DNA of 39,601 bases, taken from an uncultured Lachnospiraceae bacterium (GTDB taxonomy: Bacteria; Bacillota; Clostridia; Lachnospirales; Lachnospiraceae). The stretch is from assembly GCA_947631505.1 (NCBI GenBank), contig CANRLR010000022.1, positions 1 to 39,601 on the forward strand, given 5' to 3'. Position numbers and translations under genes: made by a program. Positions 25,595-33,171 of this stretch are shown here, piece after piece; the stretch's first letter is position 1; each line of letters opens with the position of its first letter. The notes under the pieces are model-generated. The model did no database searches. It was not told the DNA's origin and saw only the letters and a program-made list of their open reading frames with translations.

Positions 25595-26407
25595 ATGGAG
25601 AACTTATTTATAAAGAAAGTGCCATTATACTTCGAGACCGAAGAATCACAATTAATATTAGGTGATTCCTTTAAAATTTTAACGAAAATGGAACAGGAAT
25701 CTGTGGATATGATATTTGCAGATCCACCCTACTTTTTAAGTAATGATGGCATTACATGTCAGGGCGGGAAAATGGTTTCGGTAAATAAAGGCTCATGGGA
25801 TAAGCTTTCAGAAAGTGGAACTAGCGTCGAAGAGAAGCACAAGTTTAACAGAAAGTGGATTAAGTTATGTAAGAAAGTACTAAAGCCGAACGGTACGATT
25901 TGGATATCGGGAACATTACACAATATATATTCGATTGGTATGGCATTGGAACAGGAAGGCTTCAAGATAATCAACAACATAACATGGCAGAAAACAAATC
26001 CACCACCAAACTTAGCATGTCGATGTTTCACACATTCTACGGAAACCATTTTATGGGCAAAGAAGAATGAAAAGAAGTCTCGGCATTTTTTTGATTATCA
26101 GAAGATGAAAGAAATGAATAATGGAAAACAGATGAAGGATGTGTGGACGGGTGCATTAACAAAACTATCAGAGAAGACAGAAGGAAAGCACCCTACACAG
26201 AAGCCGGAATATCTGCTTGAGAAGATTGTATTGGCATCTACGGAGGAAGGACAAGTTATATTGGATCCTTTCTGTGGTTCCGGTACTACCGGGGTGGAGG
26301 CTGTGCGATTTGGACGGAAGTTTGTTGGAATAGATATAAGTGAAGAATACTTGGAAATATCCAAGAAAAGATTGGAGAAGATAGCAGCAGATGCGGAAGA
26401 ATATTGA
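25595..26407 (+). CDS. DpnA-like adenine methyltransferase (predicted GATC)
   Basis: 270-aa beta-class methyltransferase, with catalytic DPPY at residues 43-46 before the AdoMet motif DPFCGSGTT (224-232). It is very similar in layout and wording to DpnA of Streptococcus pneumoniae (MIFADPPYFLSN, EVLKPNGT-like KVLKPNGTIWISGTLHNIYS, GKHPTQKPEYLLEKI). DpnA can methylate single-stranded DNA, which protects incoming DNA during transformation. AAGGAGTC precedes ATG 25595. Its end overlaps the next gene by 17 bases. Confidence 0.93.
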   Translation: MENLFIKKVPLYFETEESQLILGDSFKILTKMEQESVDMIFADPPYFLSNDGITCQGGKMVSVNKGSWDKLSESGTSVEEKHKFNRKWIKLCKKVLKPNGTIWISGTLHNIYSIGMALEQEGFKIINNITWQKTNPPPNLACRCFTHSTETILWAKKNEKKSRHFFDYQKMKEMNNGKQMKDVWTGALTKLSEKTEGKHPTQKPEYLLEKIVLASTEEGQVILDPFCGSGTTGVEAVRFGRKFVGIDISEEYLEISKKRLEKIAADAEEY

Positions 26408-27233
26408 AATTTCTGAAGAAAAGATAAAAGGTTTTTTGGAACAATTTTACGGATACTTTGAAAGTGGATATGCTTTTGAAGAATTTTTAAAGGTTTATCT
26501 TGAAAAAATAGGACTTGATGAAGTGGTTGTAACACAGCGTTCGTCAGACGGTGGCATTGATTTAGAAGCTATTCGTTATGGCGTTGGTGGTTTGGCAGGT
26601 GCTGATTCTGTAGAATACTATGTTCAGGCTAAAAGAAATAAACCGGGGACAACAATTCCTATTGAAAAAGTAAGAGCTTTGCGTGGTGTAATGCCGTCTG
26701 GTAGTAAAGGAATTTTTATTACTACAGCAGGATATTCAAAGAAAACACAGGAGTTTGTAGATGCAGATTCATCACGCCCAATTATTTTGATTGATGGTAA
26801 AGCGTTGGTAGAGAGTTGTATAGACAATGAAATTGGATTCGTGTTTACACCAGTATTTAGTAAAAATGCAATGGATGCACTAAAGGATTCATCGGATGAT
26901 TTACAGCAGGAAAATAATATTTCAGAAGCGGATGATAGTGTAAAATTAATAGTAGATAAACAAATATCTGCAAATGATATAAGAGCAAGAATTTTACGAT
27001 TACCTAAAGCAATTATTAATTTGTTATCAGAAGATGCACAAAAGATTAAGGTTATATTTAACGGTCTTGCACCAAAAGATTTAACTATTGCAAAGAATAG
27101 AGCATATCTTGCAGGTGTGACAGAATTATACAAAGATTCGGGTTTGATTGCAGAGGACGGCTCGTATAATCCATGTAAAGCTATATGGAAATATTCAGAG
27201 GATAAGATTGAAATTGTAATAAAGGAGCGATAG
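26391..27233 (+). CDS. Mrr-like restriction endonuclease
   Basis: 280 aa. The N-terminal half has the Mrr-type PD-(D/E)XK core: GGIDLEA (D57) and YYVQAKRN (Q79-A-K81), followed by GIFITTAGYSKKTQEF and ILIDGKALVE, all typical of Mrr catalytic domains. The C-terminal half (about 190-280) is a helical domain of unknown role. Mrr-type enzymes often cleave modified DNA; its overlap with the DpnA-like gene and placement directly before DpnII suggests it is a cognate member rather than a passenger. Start ATG 26391 lies inside the end of the preceding gene. Confidence 0.85.
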   Translation: MRKNIEISEEKIKGFLEQFYGYFESGYAFEEFLKVYLEKIGLDEVVVTQRSSDGGIDLEAIRYGVGGLAGADSVEYYVQAKRNKPGTTIPIEKVRALRGVMPSGSKGIFITTAGYSKKTQEFVDADSSRPIILIDGKALVESCIDNEIGFVFTPVFSKNAMDALKDSSDDLQQENNISEADDSVKLIVDKQISANDIRARILRLPKAIINLLSEDAQKIKVIFNGLAPKDLTIAKNRAYLAGVTELYKDSGLIAEDGSYNPCKAIWKYSEDKIEIVIKER

Positions 27234-27236
27234 TGA

Positions 27237-28094
27237 ATGAGAGATTTTGATGAATGGCTGAGTAAGTTCAGACCAAGTATATCCAGTTATGACTATTACA
27301 TAGATTTTGCAAAGGTTGTTAGAAATGTGGAAGAAATCAAGGTAGAACTGAACATTTTGAATTCATTGATTGGTTCAAAAAACATTGAGGAAGACTTCGA
27401 GAAGATAGTGATAAAATATCCGGAAACATTGCAATGTGTACCTTTGCTCCTTGCAGTGCGTGGATATGAAATTTATGCACAGGATGAAGAAGGAGCTTTC
27501 TTGTATAATTTCAAGAAAATGAATTATAGTGTGGAGAAGTACAAGGTTTTCATGCGTAAGACAGGATTGTTTGATATGATTGCAAATCACTTGGTAAATA
27601 ATCTTGTGGATTATGCTTTGGGTATTGAAACCGGATTGGATTCAAATGGTCGTAAGAATCGTGGTGGTCACCAGATGGAAGATTTGGTTGAGAAGTATAT
27701 CGTGGCGGCAGGATTTGAAAAGGATGTAAACTACTTTAAGGAAATGTATCTTAAGGACATTGAGGAAAAGTGGAATATTGATTTATCGGCACTTTCTAAT
27801 CAAGGCAAGGCGGCTAAACGATTTGATTTTGTAATAAAGACGGATAAGATGATTTATGGTATCGAAACAAACTTTTATGGTGGCGGTGGTTCAAAACTGA
27901 ATGAAACTGCAAGAAGCTACAAAATGCTTTCTCAGGAGGCAGACACTATAGATGGATTTACCTTTGTGTGGTTTACAGATGGAATAGGCTGGAAGAGTGC
28001 AAGAGGTAATTTGAGAGAGACATTCGAGGTCATGGATACGATTTACAGTATTGATGATATGGAGAATGGGGTTATGCAGGATGTGTTTCTGTAA
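27237..28094 (+). CDS. DpnII-family type II restriction endonuclease (predicted GATC)
   Basis: 285-aa enzyme predicted to cut unmethylated GATC. It aligns by eye over its whole length with pneumococcal DpnII: FDEWLS near the start, LNILNSLIGSKNIEEDF, HLVNNLVDYALGIETGLDSN, KRFDFVIKT, and ETNFYGGGGSKLNETARSYK, the catalytic core. Length is like DpnII (288 aa). AAAGGAG lies before ATG 27237. Last gene of the cassette, followed by a bidirectional terminator; the order methylase-methylase-nuclease is as in the Dpn locus except for the two inserted nuclease-fold genes. Confidence 0.93.
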   Translation: MRDFDEWLSKFRPSISSYDYYIDFAKVVRNVEEIKVELNILNSLIGSKNIEEDFEKIVIKYPETLQCVPLLLAVRGYEIYAQDEEGAFLYNFKKMNYSVEKYKVFMRKTGLFDMIANHLVNNLVDYALGIETGLDSNGRKNRGGHQMEDLVEKYIVAAGFEKDVNYFKEMYLKDIEEKWNIDLSALSNQGKAAKRFDFVIKTDKMIYGIETNFYGGGGSKLNETARSYKMLSQEADTIDGFTFVWFTDGIGWKSARGNLRETFEVMDTIYSIDDMENGVMQDVFL

Positions 28095-28155
28095 ATATTT
28101 ATCTAAAGAATAAATGAAAAATATAAAGAAAAAGATAAAATAATTATTAAATAAT

Positions 28156-28191
28156 AAGGAGTTGAGTACATATTAAGTATCACAACTCCTT
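28156..28191. terminator. Bidirectional terminator between DpnII and AIPR genes
   Basis: AAGGAGTTG (28156-28164) pairs with CAACTCCTT (28183-28191). On the minus strand the stem is followed by a T-rich tract, and on the plus strand by A6 then T-rich sequence. It lies between two convergent genes. Confidence 0.7.
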
Positions 28192-28197
28192 AAAAAA

Positions 28198-29403
28198 CTA
28201 ATTTTTATGTTTTAAAAGTTTACGTAGACTTTGTGTCTCAACAATTCTATAGTTTGATAACCATAATTGTTTGTCTTTTCCTGCTAAATTTGGATTAGCC
28301 CATGTTTCGAATGTATTTTGGGTTAATGCGGTTCCGATTTCGTTCCAAATTTCTATTGGATCGAAGAGCCAATTAACTTTCTTGGTTTCTTCATTAATGT
28401 TAATTAGAAAACGGAATGCTCCAAAAATTGGATAAATATAGCCGCTAGATATGCTATAAGGTGTTTCGGTATGCAGAAAACTTGTATAATAAGGTTTATC
28501 GGATGAACCGCACTCAATGCCACGGACGGCGCCAAACCTAGGATTGGCAGTGCCAAGATTATGTTTATAGTCCTTATAACGTTCAGGTAATTCTATTTCG
28601 ATGGTATCAAAAAGTTTTACAAGAGTTGGCAAATGTGTTGTTAGTGAACGATAAAAATCAGTATCATATGCAGATTTGTATCGTTTGAATACCTGCGCTT
28701 TGCCTGAATAACTTTGTATAGGAGCAGCAGTATCATCAGGGTATTTGTCTTTATCTAATGCATACATTAAACGTAATAAATCATATACATGTAAATCTTT
28801 GTTTTCATTATCCTTGTAAGCAATTTTATTTGCATATGGTTCTTTGGAAATAGCCTCTTTAATGTTGTCGAATTTATCATCTAGATTAAAGAGAGCAATA
28901 TCGGAAACTTGCACAGATGTATTTCGTGCATCTGATAATCGAGTAATATTTTGTACATTTGTTATTACCTCGATACGTACATATTTTTTTTGGTCATGTG
29001 CGATTTTTTTTCTGTTCTCAATTATAGCACGATAAGTATGACCGCCATCTAATATGCCATAGCTAAACTTATCATCATCATTTTCTTGATTACCTAAGTC
29101 AATAGTAACAGTCGATTTTGATGTATCAAAACTTAATTCTTTGGCTGAAATAACAATACCACGATTGTTTAAATAAAAATCATTTTCGGGCTCAGAAACT
29201 GCAGCTACTAATTTTTTTGCCACTGAAGTGGACATTTTTTGTTCTCTTGGATTTACATCTAAAGGAATATTTTGTGGAATGTTAGTCATATCAACCAATA
29301 GATAGTAAATTGTTTCACATGTGTTTTCGTTTTCTTTCGTTTTGTAAGGGGATGCGATGGTGCGTAATGCACTGACCTTAAAATTTAATAATGTATGACT
29401 CAT
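28198..29403 (-). CDS. AIPR-family abortive infection protein
   Basis: 401 aa. FYLNNRGIVISAKELSFD (about residues 76-93) and GILDGGHTYRAIIENRKKI (about 115-133) are hallmarks of AIPR (abortive infection phage resistance) proteins. SDARNTSVQVSDIALFNLDD extends the match. These proteins occur in phage defence clusters, often near restriction systems; their biochemical action is poorly defined. Start ATG 29403 has TAAGGAGGT upstream. Convergent with the DpnII gene, divergent from an XRE gene. The predicted minus-strand promoter TTGACA (29476-29481) with a TATACC-type -10 overlaps that of the XRE gene. Confidence 0.85.
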   Translation of the reverse strand: MSHTLLNFKVSALRTIASPYKTKENENTCETIYYLLVDMTNIPQNIPLDVNPREQKMSTSVAKKLVAAVSEPENDFYLNNRGIVISAKELSFDTSKSTVTIDLGNQENDDDKFSYGILDGGHTYRAIIENRKKIAHDQKKYVRIEVITNVQNITRLSDARNTSVQVSDIALFNLDDKFDNIKEAISKEPYANKIAYKDNENKDLHVYDLLRLMYALDKDKYPDDTAAPIQSYSGKAQVFKRYKSAYDTDFYRSLTTHLPTLVKLFDTIEIELPERYKDYKHNLGTANPRFGAVRGIECGSSDKPYYTSFLHTETPYSISSGYIYPIFGAFRFLININEETKKVNWLFDPIEIWNEIGTALTQNTFETWANPNLAGKDKQLWLSNYRIVETQSLRKLLKHKN

Positions 29404-29440
29404 AGTGAGTACCTCCTTAGAAATTTTTTCTCGAAAGCTA

Positions 29441-29469
29441 TTGCCCTGAGATTGGTATAATTATATAAT
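29441..29469 (+). promoter_or_regulatory. Promoter of the 94-aa XRE gene
   Basis: TTGCCC (29441-29446), 17-bp spacer, TATAAT (29464-29469), overlapping the divergent AIPR promoter. The likely transcript start, near 29476, is just before the palindromic operator. Confidence 0.65.
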
Positions 29470-29488
29470 ATAATTTGTCAAAAGTAAA

Positions 29489-29502
29489 TGCACCATGGTG
29501 CA
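29489..29502. promoter_or_regulatory. Palindromic operator TGCACCATGGTGCA
   Basis: A perfect 14-bp inverted repeat lying between the predicted transcript start and the binding site of the XRE gene; occupancy would block its transcription and could also affect the AIPR promoter. It is unrelated to the TTCAC-N5-GTGAA operator. Confidence 0.6.
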
Positions 29503-29517
29503 AAAAAAGGAGAAACA

Positions 29518-29802
29518 ATGGCAGAACGAAAAAAATATGATGAAAAATTAGTAAAAATAGGTGAAGTACTAAAATTAAGGAGAAAAGCACTAGGTGAACA
29601 GTATAAAACTCGTGAACAATTTATTGATTTGAGAGCACAAGAATTATTTGGTGGTGAAGCATGGATATCTCCAAGGCATCTGGCAAATATTGAATTAGGT
29701 AAAAATTGGATTAGCTTTGAAAAGTTTTTTGCTTTGTCCCTAGCTTTAGAAGTAGACCCACTCGAATTATTTGAAGACATTAGAAAAATTTATTGTTCTT
29801 AA
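29518..29802 (+). CDS. XRE-like regulator divergent from the AIPR gene
   Basis: 94-aa helix-turn-helix protein (KIGEVLKLRRKALG, then WISPRHLANIELGKNWISFE and LALEVDPLELFEDI). The helix-turn-helix is interrupted by a longer than usual segment (residues 23-48). ATG 29518 has AAAGGAGAAA upstream; an in-frame start at 29488 lies inside the operator. It probably binds the palindrome at 29489-29502 and controls itself and the AIPR gene. Confidence 0.75.
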   Translation: MAERKKYDEKLVKIGEVLKLRRKALGEQYKTREQFIDLRAQELFGGEAWISPRHLANIELGKNWISFEKFFALSLALEVDPLELFEDIRKIYCS

Positions 29803-30034
29803 TCGAATAGCATAGATCTGTAGAAGCAGAATTGTATTTAGAGAAGTCCTGAGCGCAACACTTGTTGCTATGAATCTCTTATTTTCGGACTTTTCTCATT
29901 CTCAAAACGTTAACAAAGAGATAATATGTGGAACTTTTGGGATTCTGGAAGAATGGCAATGCGATTTATCGAATTGCATTTTTGCTGGGGTTTCAAGAAT
30001 CGAATAATTGAATTGGAAAGGAATTAAGAGAATA
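29803..30034. other. Spacer before the DUF1848 gene
   Basis: No gene is supported. GAGAA-GTCC (29838-29847) and GGACTTTTCTC (29889-29899) can pair around a loop, possibly a weak terminator for the XRE gene. The right half is AT-rich without a convincing promoter. Confidence 0.35.
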
Positions 30035-30697
30035 ATGTTAAGTGTAAGTCGTAGAACGGATATCCCAAACTATTATTCGGAGTGGTTTTTTAATAGAATA
30101 AAAGATGGATTTGCATATGTAAGAAATCCAATGAATGCACATCAGGTAAGTAAGATTAATATAACACCGGAAGTGGTTGATTGTATTGTATTTTGGACAA
30201 AGAACCCAGAGCCAATGATTAACAGATCGGAGGAACTTACTTCATACAATTACTATTCTCAGTTTACATTGACCGGATATGGAAAAGATATGGAATGTAA
30301 TGTTCCGCATAAGAAGGAGAAGATGATTCCAATATTTCAGGAATTATCGAAAAAAATAGGAGTGAAAAAGGTAATATGGAGATATGATCCTATTATTTTT
30401 ACAAAGAAGTATACAATGGAATATCATTTAAAAGCGTTTGAGAAAATTGCAGTAGCACTTAAAGGGTCTACAGAGAAATGTGTTATAAGTTTTGTTGATG
30501 TATATGCAAAGGATAACGGAATGATAATAGGAAGCTGTGCGGAGAGTATAGATTTGGATGAATGTGGTATTAAGCATAATTGTAGCAAATATGACCCAGA
30601 GTCTCCGATATTATGTGGTACACTCGATGAAAACGATAAGATAACAGAGAGAAAAGTAAAATCGTTGAAAGAACAGCAGTTAAGCATTTTTGATTGA
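30035..30697 (+). CDS. DUF1848 protein, shortened
   Basis: 220 aa. SVSRRTDIPNYYSEWFFNRI, DCIVFWTKNPEPM, SQFTLTGYGKDME, KVIWRYDPIIFTKKYTMEYH and the ending DKITERKVKSLKEQQLSIF identify the DUF1848 family. Usual members are near 300 aa and carry a cysteine-rich middle part. Here FVDVYAKDN runs almost directly into GSCAESIDLDECGIKHNCSK and then YDPESPILCG, so two internal segments appear to be missing in frame, including the distal cysteine cluster. Start ATG 30035 with GAAAGGAATT upstream. Function of the family is unknown. First gene of a three-gene run. Confidence 0.8.
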   Translation: MLSVSRRTDIPNYYSEWFFNRIKDGFAYVRNPMNAHQVSKINITPEVVDCIVFWTKNPEPMINRSEELTSYNYYSQFTLTGYGKDMECNVPHKKEKMIPIFQELSKKIGVKKVIWRYDPIIFTKKYTMEYHLKAFEKIAVALKGSTEKCVISFVDVYAKDNGMIIGSCAESIDLDECGIKHNCSKYDPESPILCGTLDENDKITERKVKSLKEQQLSIFD

Positions 30698-30713
30698 TAG
30701 AAAGGAGGGAAAG

Positions 30714-31145
30714 ATGGAATATAGAATCGCAAATGAAAATGATATTGAAGCTTTGGCACTGGTAATGAAAAAATCATATTCCGAAGAACCATGGAATGAA
30801 GTGTGGTCAGATGAAAAAGCACAGAGACGAATCCGATCTATTATGAGCAATTTTGAATTTACGGGATTAGTAGCCATTGATAAAAATGAAATTATTGCCG
30901 GAGTCCTTGGATTTGTTGATCCGTATGCAGATTCAGACTTTTTCTTTGTGTCGGAATTATTTGTGGTTACTGAGTACAAGAAAAAAGGAATCGGTAGGGA
31001 GCTGATGAAGGAACTCGAAATAATCTTAAAGGAAAAAGGCATATCGGTTATCCAGTTGATGTCGATTGATAATAATAAAGAGTTCTATCAAAAAATCGGA
31101 TTACAACAAGATGAAGTGTCTGTAATGTATAAGGTTCTAGAGTAG
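30714..31145 (+). CDS. GNAT-family N-acetyltransferase
   Basis: 143 aa. The acetyl-CoA binding motif is visible as VTEYKKKGIGRELMKELE (motif A), preceded by the beta strands GVLGFVDPYA and FFFVSELFV. Start ATG 30714 has AAAGGAGGG upstream. The substrate is not predictable. Located 16 nt after the DUF1848 gene and 27 nt before the Nudix fusion, likely one operon. Confidence 0.85.
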   Translation: MEYRIANENDIEALALVMKKSYSEEPWNEVWSDEKAQRRIRSIMSNFEFTGLVAIDKNEIIAGVLGFVDPYADSDFFFVSELFVVTEYKKKGIGRELMKELEIILKEKGISVIQLMSIDNNKEFYQKIGLQQDEVSVMYKVLE

Positions 31146-31172
31146 TGGAGAAATTGGAAGGTGAACAGTAAA

Positions 31173-32198
31173 ATGTCAGAAGTAAAATTTTATGACACAA
31201 TAGAAGATTTTTTATTAAAGTTTGCAGTTATTATAGCTCGAAGCAATGGGAAATGGGTAATTTGTAAACATAAAGAACGAGATTCATTTGAAATACCGGG
31301 CGGACATCGTGAAGAAGGCGAAAGTATTTTGGAAACTGCAAAGAGAGAACTGCAAGAAGAAACGGGAGCGTTGGAATATAAAATAAAACCATTATGCGTA
31401 TATTCTGTTACGGGACAAACTCGTGTAAATGCAACGGGGGAGGAGACTTTTGGACTGTTGTGCATTGCAGAGATATATAGATTTTCGGATAAGCTTGATA
31501 GTGAGATAGAAAAGGTTTTTCTTATGGACAAGCTGCCGACCGAATGGACATATCCCCTGATACAGCCTAAATTAATTGAAGAATATGAAAGAAGAGGACT
31601 GTCTGCGTGGCAAAGGGAAGCAATATATACTCGCCGCAGCATTCGGAAATTTAAAAAAGTACCTATTGAACAATTTGTTCTGGAACAGATTTTAGATGCA
31701 GGCAGAGCAGCTCCGTCAGCAAAGAATCGCCAGCCATGGAAGTATCTTGTATATAGCGGGGAGGCAAAAGAAGAGTTGCTGGCCAAAATGCAAGAAGGTA
31801 TCGCGAATGAAGAAATAATGCCGAGACTTCCGTTGTCAGCGAATGGGATACCGGATGCAAAAAACACACGGCAAGTCATGGAGTGTGCTCCAATTATTAT
31901 TATTGTCTTAAATACCAATGGTAAATCCCCTTTTACACAGCTAAATGTGGATGAGAGATTTACGGAAATGAATGACCTGTTATCAATTGGTGCATCCATA
32001 GAAAATATGCTGTTAAAGGCAGAAGAATTAAATGTAGGAACCTTGTGGATCGGTAATACCTGTTTTGCGTATCAAGAGTTAATAGAGTATATTGGTATGG
32101 ATGCGGAATTAGTTGGTGCAGTTGCTCTCGGATATAAGGCGGAAAATCCGTTGATGCGACCAAGAAAACATATAGACGATATTGTGAGTATTATTTAG
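31173..32198 (+). CDS. Nudix hydrolase-nitroreductase fusion protein
   Basis: 341 aa, two enzymes in one chain. Residues 1-140 form a Nudix domain with the box GGHREEGESILETAKRELQE followed by ETGA (43-66), all catalytic glutamates present. Residues about 148-341 are a nitroreductase-like FMN domain (YTRRSIRKFKKVPIEQ, AGRAAPSAKNRQPWKYLV, SIGASIENMLLKAEELNVGT, GYKAENP). No stop or binding site separates them. Start ATG 31173 is preferred to GTG 31161, which directly abuts the GGAAGG site. The combination suggests nucleotide or NAD(P)/flavin-linked clean-up, but that is inference. Confidence 0.88.
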   Translation: MSEVKFYDTIEDFLLKFAVIIARSNGKWVICKHKERDSFEIPGGHREEGESILETAKRELQEETGALEYKIKPLCVYSVTGQTRVNATGEETFGLLCIAEIYRFSDKLDSEIEKVFLMDKLPTEWTYPLIQPKLIEEYERRGLSAWQREAIYTRRSIRKFKKVPIEQFVLEQILDAGRAAPSAKNRQPWKYLVYSGEAKEELLAKMQEGIANEEIMPRLPLSANGIPDAKNTRQVMECAPIIIIVLNTNGKSPFTQLNVDERFTEMNDLLSIGASIENMLLKAEELNVGTLWIGNTCFAYQELIEYIGMDAELVGAVALGYKAENPLMRPRKHIDDIVSII

Positions 32199-32247
32199 TC
32201 GGATACTTTCTTCCTATCCAGCACAGTAACAGGCAGAGGACAAATTA

Positions 32248-32276
32248 ATGACGTTTTAGGGATATTATGTTATAAT
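32248..32276 (+). promoter_or_regulatory. Promoter ahead of the ArsC/Spx-like gene
   Basis: TATAAT at 32271-32276 with TG upstream (extended -10) and a weak -35 ATGACG (32248-32253) at 17 bp. About 75 bp of leader follows before the gene. Confidence 0.5.
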
Positions 32277-32352
32277 AATGATAAGTATTAATGAATAAAA
32301 GAGAAAACAGTCACTTAATTTAATTTTTTATCAAAAGAATCAGGAGGTCAGA

Positions 32353-32715
32353 ATGAAAACGACAGTATTATGTTATGCTAGATGCAGTACATGTAAGAAG
32401 GCGTTGAAATGGCTCGAAGAGCAGGGGGTGGAATACACAGAGCGGCCAATAAAAGAAGAGAATCCGACAAAGGAGGAGCTGCGGAACTGGTATGAGAAAA
32501 GCGGACTTCCCCTGAAACGTTTTTTTAATACAAGCGGAAATTTATACAAGGAATTAAAACTCAAGGACAGATTGCCGGAAATGTCAGAGGAAGAGCAGTT
32601 GGAGTTATTGGCGACAGACGGAATGCTGGTAAAGAGACCGCTACTGATTTCGGATGCGGTGATCTGTCCCGGATTTAAAGAGAGTGAATGGATGAAATGT
32701 ATCGGATTAAAATAA
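32353..32715 (+). CDS. ArsC/Spx-family thioredoxin-fold protein
   Basis: 120 aa. YARCSTCKKALKWLEEQGVE has a CxxC at residues 11-14 (C11, C14) and the end of the fold shows KRPLLISDAVICPGF, both typical of the ArsC/Spx/YffB superfamily. It may be a glutaredoxin-like reductase or a Spx-like regulator; the RPI(K) segment after the first strand and the RFFNTSG loop are more like the arsenate-reductase-related proteins of unknown function (YffB type) than true arsenate reductase. No ars genes are nearby. CAGGAGG lies before ATG 32353. Confidence 0.85.
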   Translation: MKTTVLCYARCSTCKKALKWLEEQGVEYTERPIKEENPTKEELRNWYEKSGLPLKRFFNTSGNLYKELKLKDRLPEMSEEEQLELLATDGMLVKRPLLISDAVICPGFKESEWMKCIGLK

Positions 32716-32782
32716 AAAGGGATAATTCGTATTGTTGTCAGTAAAAGGGATAATTTTACAGACAAAGGAGGGCTAAAAGAAA

Positions 32783-33160
32783 ATGAAAGAAGAAATAATT
32801 CCGTTCATGAAAAGTATAGTCGATCAGGACAGAAGTGCTATTGTAATTTGTAATCTGAAGCATGAAATCATATATATGAATCCGGCTGCCGTTAAAAATT
32901 ATGAAAAGTGGGGCGGAGAAAAACTGCTGGGACAGAGCCTTTTGAAGTGTCACAACGAAGAATCAAGAGAAAAAATAGAACAGGTGCTGGCATGGTTTGC
33001 AGCGTCTACAGAGCATAATATAATCTATACCTTTTACAATGAAAAGAAAAATAAGGATGTTTACATGGTGGCATTGAGAGATGAGGGCGAATTGATTGGC
33101 TACTATGAGAAACATGAATACCGGGATTCTGAAACTATGCCATTATATGATTTTTGGTAA
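32783..33160 (+). CDS. PAS-domain protein
   Basis: 125 aa, a single PAS fold with no output domain. IVICNLKHEIIYMNPAAVKN and KLLGQSLLKCHNEESREKIE match stand-alone PAS proteins of clostridia, in which the conserved CH pair may bind a ligand. AAAGGAGGG lies before ATG 32783. It runs 11 nt ahead of the GH120 gene. Role unknown; a small sensor or ligand-binding protein is likely. Confidence 0.75.
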   Translation: MKEEIIPFMKSIVDQDRSAIVICNLKHEIIYMNPAAVKNYEKWGGEKLLGQSLLKCHNEESREKIEQVLAWFAASTEHNIIYTFYNEKKNKDVYMVALRDEGELIGYYEKHEYRDSETMPLYDFW

Positions 33161-33171
33161 AGGAGATTTTT

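Noticed and set aside
26098-26535. 145-codon minus-strand frame across the DpnA-like and Mrr-like genes
   Set aside because: Shadow frame; both plus-strand genes show conserved catalytic motifs there.
31190-31999. 269-codon minus-strand frame opposite the Nudix-nitroreductase gene
   Set aside because: Long but without binding site or motifs; the plus strand encodes two clear enzyme domains.
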